Source: CAZCZU01 sp964503475
GTDB lineage: Bacteria > Pseudomonadota > Zetaproteobacteria > Mariprofundales > Mariprofundaceae
NCBI GenBank assembly: GCA_964503475.1
Contig: CAZCZU010000028.1
Location: forward strand, 1-33,666
Reading direction: 5' to 3'
Length of the DNA: 33,666 nucleotides
The notes beneath the pieces are model-generated. The model was not told the DNA's origin and searched no databases. It saw only the letters and a list, made by a program, of their open reading frames with translations. A program made the position numbers and the translations under genes. Below, piece by piece: positions 33,399 to 33,666 of the stretch. Each line of letters starts with the position of its first letter. Position 1 is the first letter of the stretch.

Positions 33399-33430
33399 TT
33401 CACTGCAGCATCACCGTATCGACGTATCGT
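33399..33430 (+). promoter_or_regulatory. Conserved upstream block of RNA unit 2 (candidate promoter)
   Basis: TTCACT (33399-33404), GCATCACC (33408-33415) and TATCGT (33425-33430) match the block before unit 1 in order and spacing, after AAAATTAATATT. Because terminator 1 lies between the two units, unit 2 needs its own promoter, which makes this block the likely site. Confidence 0.45.
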
Positions 33431-33436
33431 CTGCCT

Positions 33437-33523
33437 TGTCCGGCACCTCTCCCTCCCTCCCCTCCTCCCTGAGGGTGCCGGACTCAAATCAAAAAAAGGC
33501 CCCCGTTTCCGGGGGCCTTTTTT
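33437..33523 (+). ncRNA. Small RNA unit 2: hairpin with CCUCCUCCC loop (cuckoo/CcsR-like)
   Basis: GTCCGGCACC (33438-33447) pairs perfectly with GGTGCCGGAC (33474-33483). The loop is again 26 nt, pyrimidine-rich, and contains CCTCCTCCC (33461-33469). Compared with unit 1, pairs 4, 7 and 8 of the stem changed on both sides (T-A to C-G, T-A to C-G, G-C to A-T) and a G-U became G-C, so the stem is conserved as structure. A terminator follows. The two units are offset by exactly 179 bp. Confidence 0.7.
33491..33523. terminator. Bidirectional terminator of RNA unit 2
   Basis: Seven A, then GGCCCCCG/CGGGGGCC around TTTC, then six T. It serves unit 2 on the plus strand and the minus-strand gene ending at 33553. 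Confidence 0.93.
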
Positions 33524-33552
33524 CGTTTCGATCCAGCAATTCCGATGTGCGG

Positions 33553-33666
33553 CTAGTGCCCCTCGGCCTCTGTTTCCGCCTCGAAGACAGCGCGGTTATT
33601 GATGATAATCATGAGCAAAATGGCCGAATAGACGAAGGTAGAGAGCAGAATTACCCCGATAACGAT
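33553..33666 (-). CDS. C-terminal end of a membrane protein (cut by window edge)
   Basis: The last 37 residues of a minus-strand gene are visible, ending at a TAG at 33553-33555. They hold one strong hydrophobic helix (VIGVILLSTFVYSAILLMIII) followed by a short acidic tail, NNRAVFEAETEAEGH. The rest, including the start, lies beyond the window. The family cannot be named from this piece. It converges on RNA unit 2 and shares its terminator. Confidence 0.65.
   Translation of the reverse strand: MVIGVILLSTFVYSAILLMIIINNRAVFEAETEAEGH

Noticed and set aside
1..33666. CRISPR arrays, tRNA or rRNA genes, and complete insertion sequences.
   Set aside because: No regularly spaced repeats, tRNA-like cloverleaf, rRNA sequence or transposase-like reading frame was seen.

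Overview
The window looks like chromosomal DNA from a Gram-negative proteobacterium. The genes are GC-rich, tightly packed and mostly preceded by AGGAGG-type ribosome binding sites. There are signal peptides, lipoprotein boxes, periplasmic c-type cytochromes, an AsmA-like envelope protein and an outer-membrane efflux channel. FeoB, two cytochromes c and a DyP peroxidase would suit an iron- or redox-oriented lineage such as the Zetaproteobacteria, but nothing here settles the class.

Layout. (1) 1-2227 is a small islet of minus-strand genes: an unknown 108-aa protein, a fatty acid hydroxylase, a TPR-like lipoprotein and a truncated membrane protein next to a short GGGGTCAGGT inverted-repeat element. 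It is bounded by two 91-bp direct copies of the feoB 3' end. (2) 2228-8710 holds feoB (minus), a GC-rich palindromic repeat, then radA, cvpA, purF and a lipase (plus). (3) 8724-10631 holds a DyP peroxidase, a glycine-zipper lipoprotein and an ABM monooxygenase. (4) 10641-10860 is a non-coding block of consecutive hairpins. (5) 10874-16694 is gatC-gatA-gatB plus an AsmA-like protein. (6) 16762-21059 holds a cytochrome c, purB, a secreted GH16-like protein, and a phytanoyl-CoA dioxygenase-like gene split by an in-frame TAG. (7) 21082-26347 is a minus-strand cluster: response regulator, a 1013-aa Rossmann-GAF-histidine kinase-REC-REC-GGDEF protein, a second response regulator, a cupin and a tandem DUF3592 membrane protein. 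(8) 26492-27773 holds an unknown 257-aa protein and a DUF4124-cytochrome c fusion. (9) 27894-33201 holds efp, then a TolC-like channel and an RND pump behind a highly structured leader. (10) 33220-33523 has no protein gene. It carries two tandem, mutually homologous small-RNA units, then a convergent membrane-protein gene cut by the window edge.

How the genes work together. purF and purB belong to purine synthesis. gatCAB makes Gln-tRNA and/or Asn-tRNA by transamidation, and efp relieves ribosome stalling. The three signalling genes, joined by ATGA overlaps, look like one phosphorelay. The TolC-like and RND genes overlap by ATGA and form an efflux pair with no adaptor gene beside them.

The most notable item is the pair of RNA units at the right end. 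Each has a 10-bp stem closing a 26-nt pyrimidine-rich loop that contains CCUCCUCCC, an anti-Shine-Dalgarno-like motif, and each ends in its own Rho-independent terminator. Several stem positions differ between the copies by compensatory changes. This matches the general description of the 'cuckoo'/CcsR RNAs known from Alphaproteobacteria.
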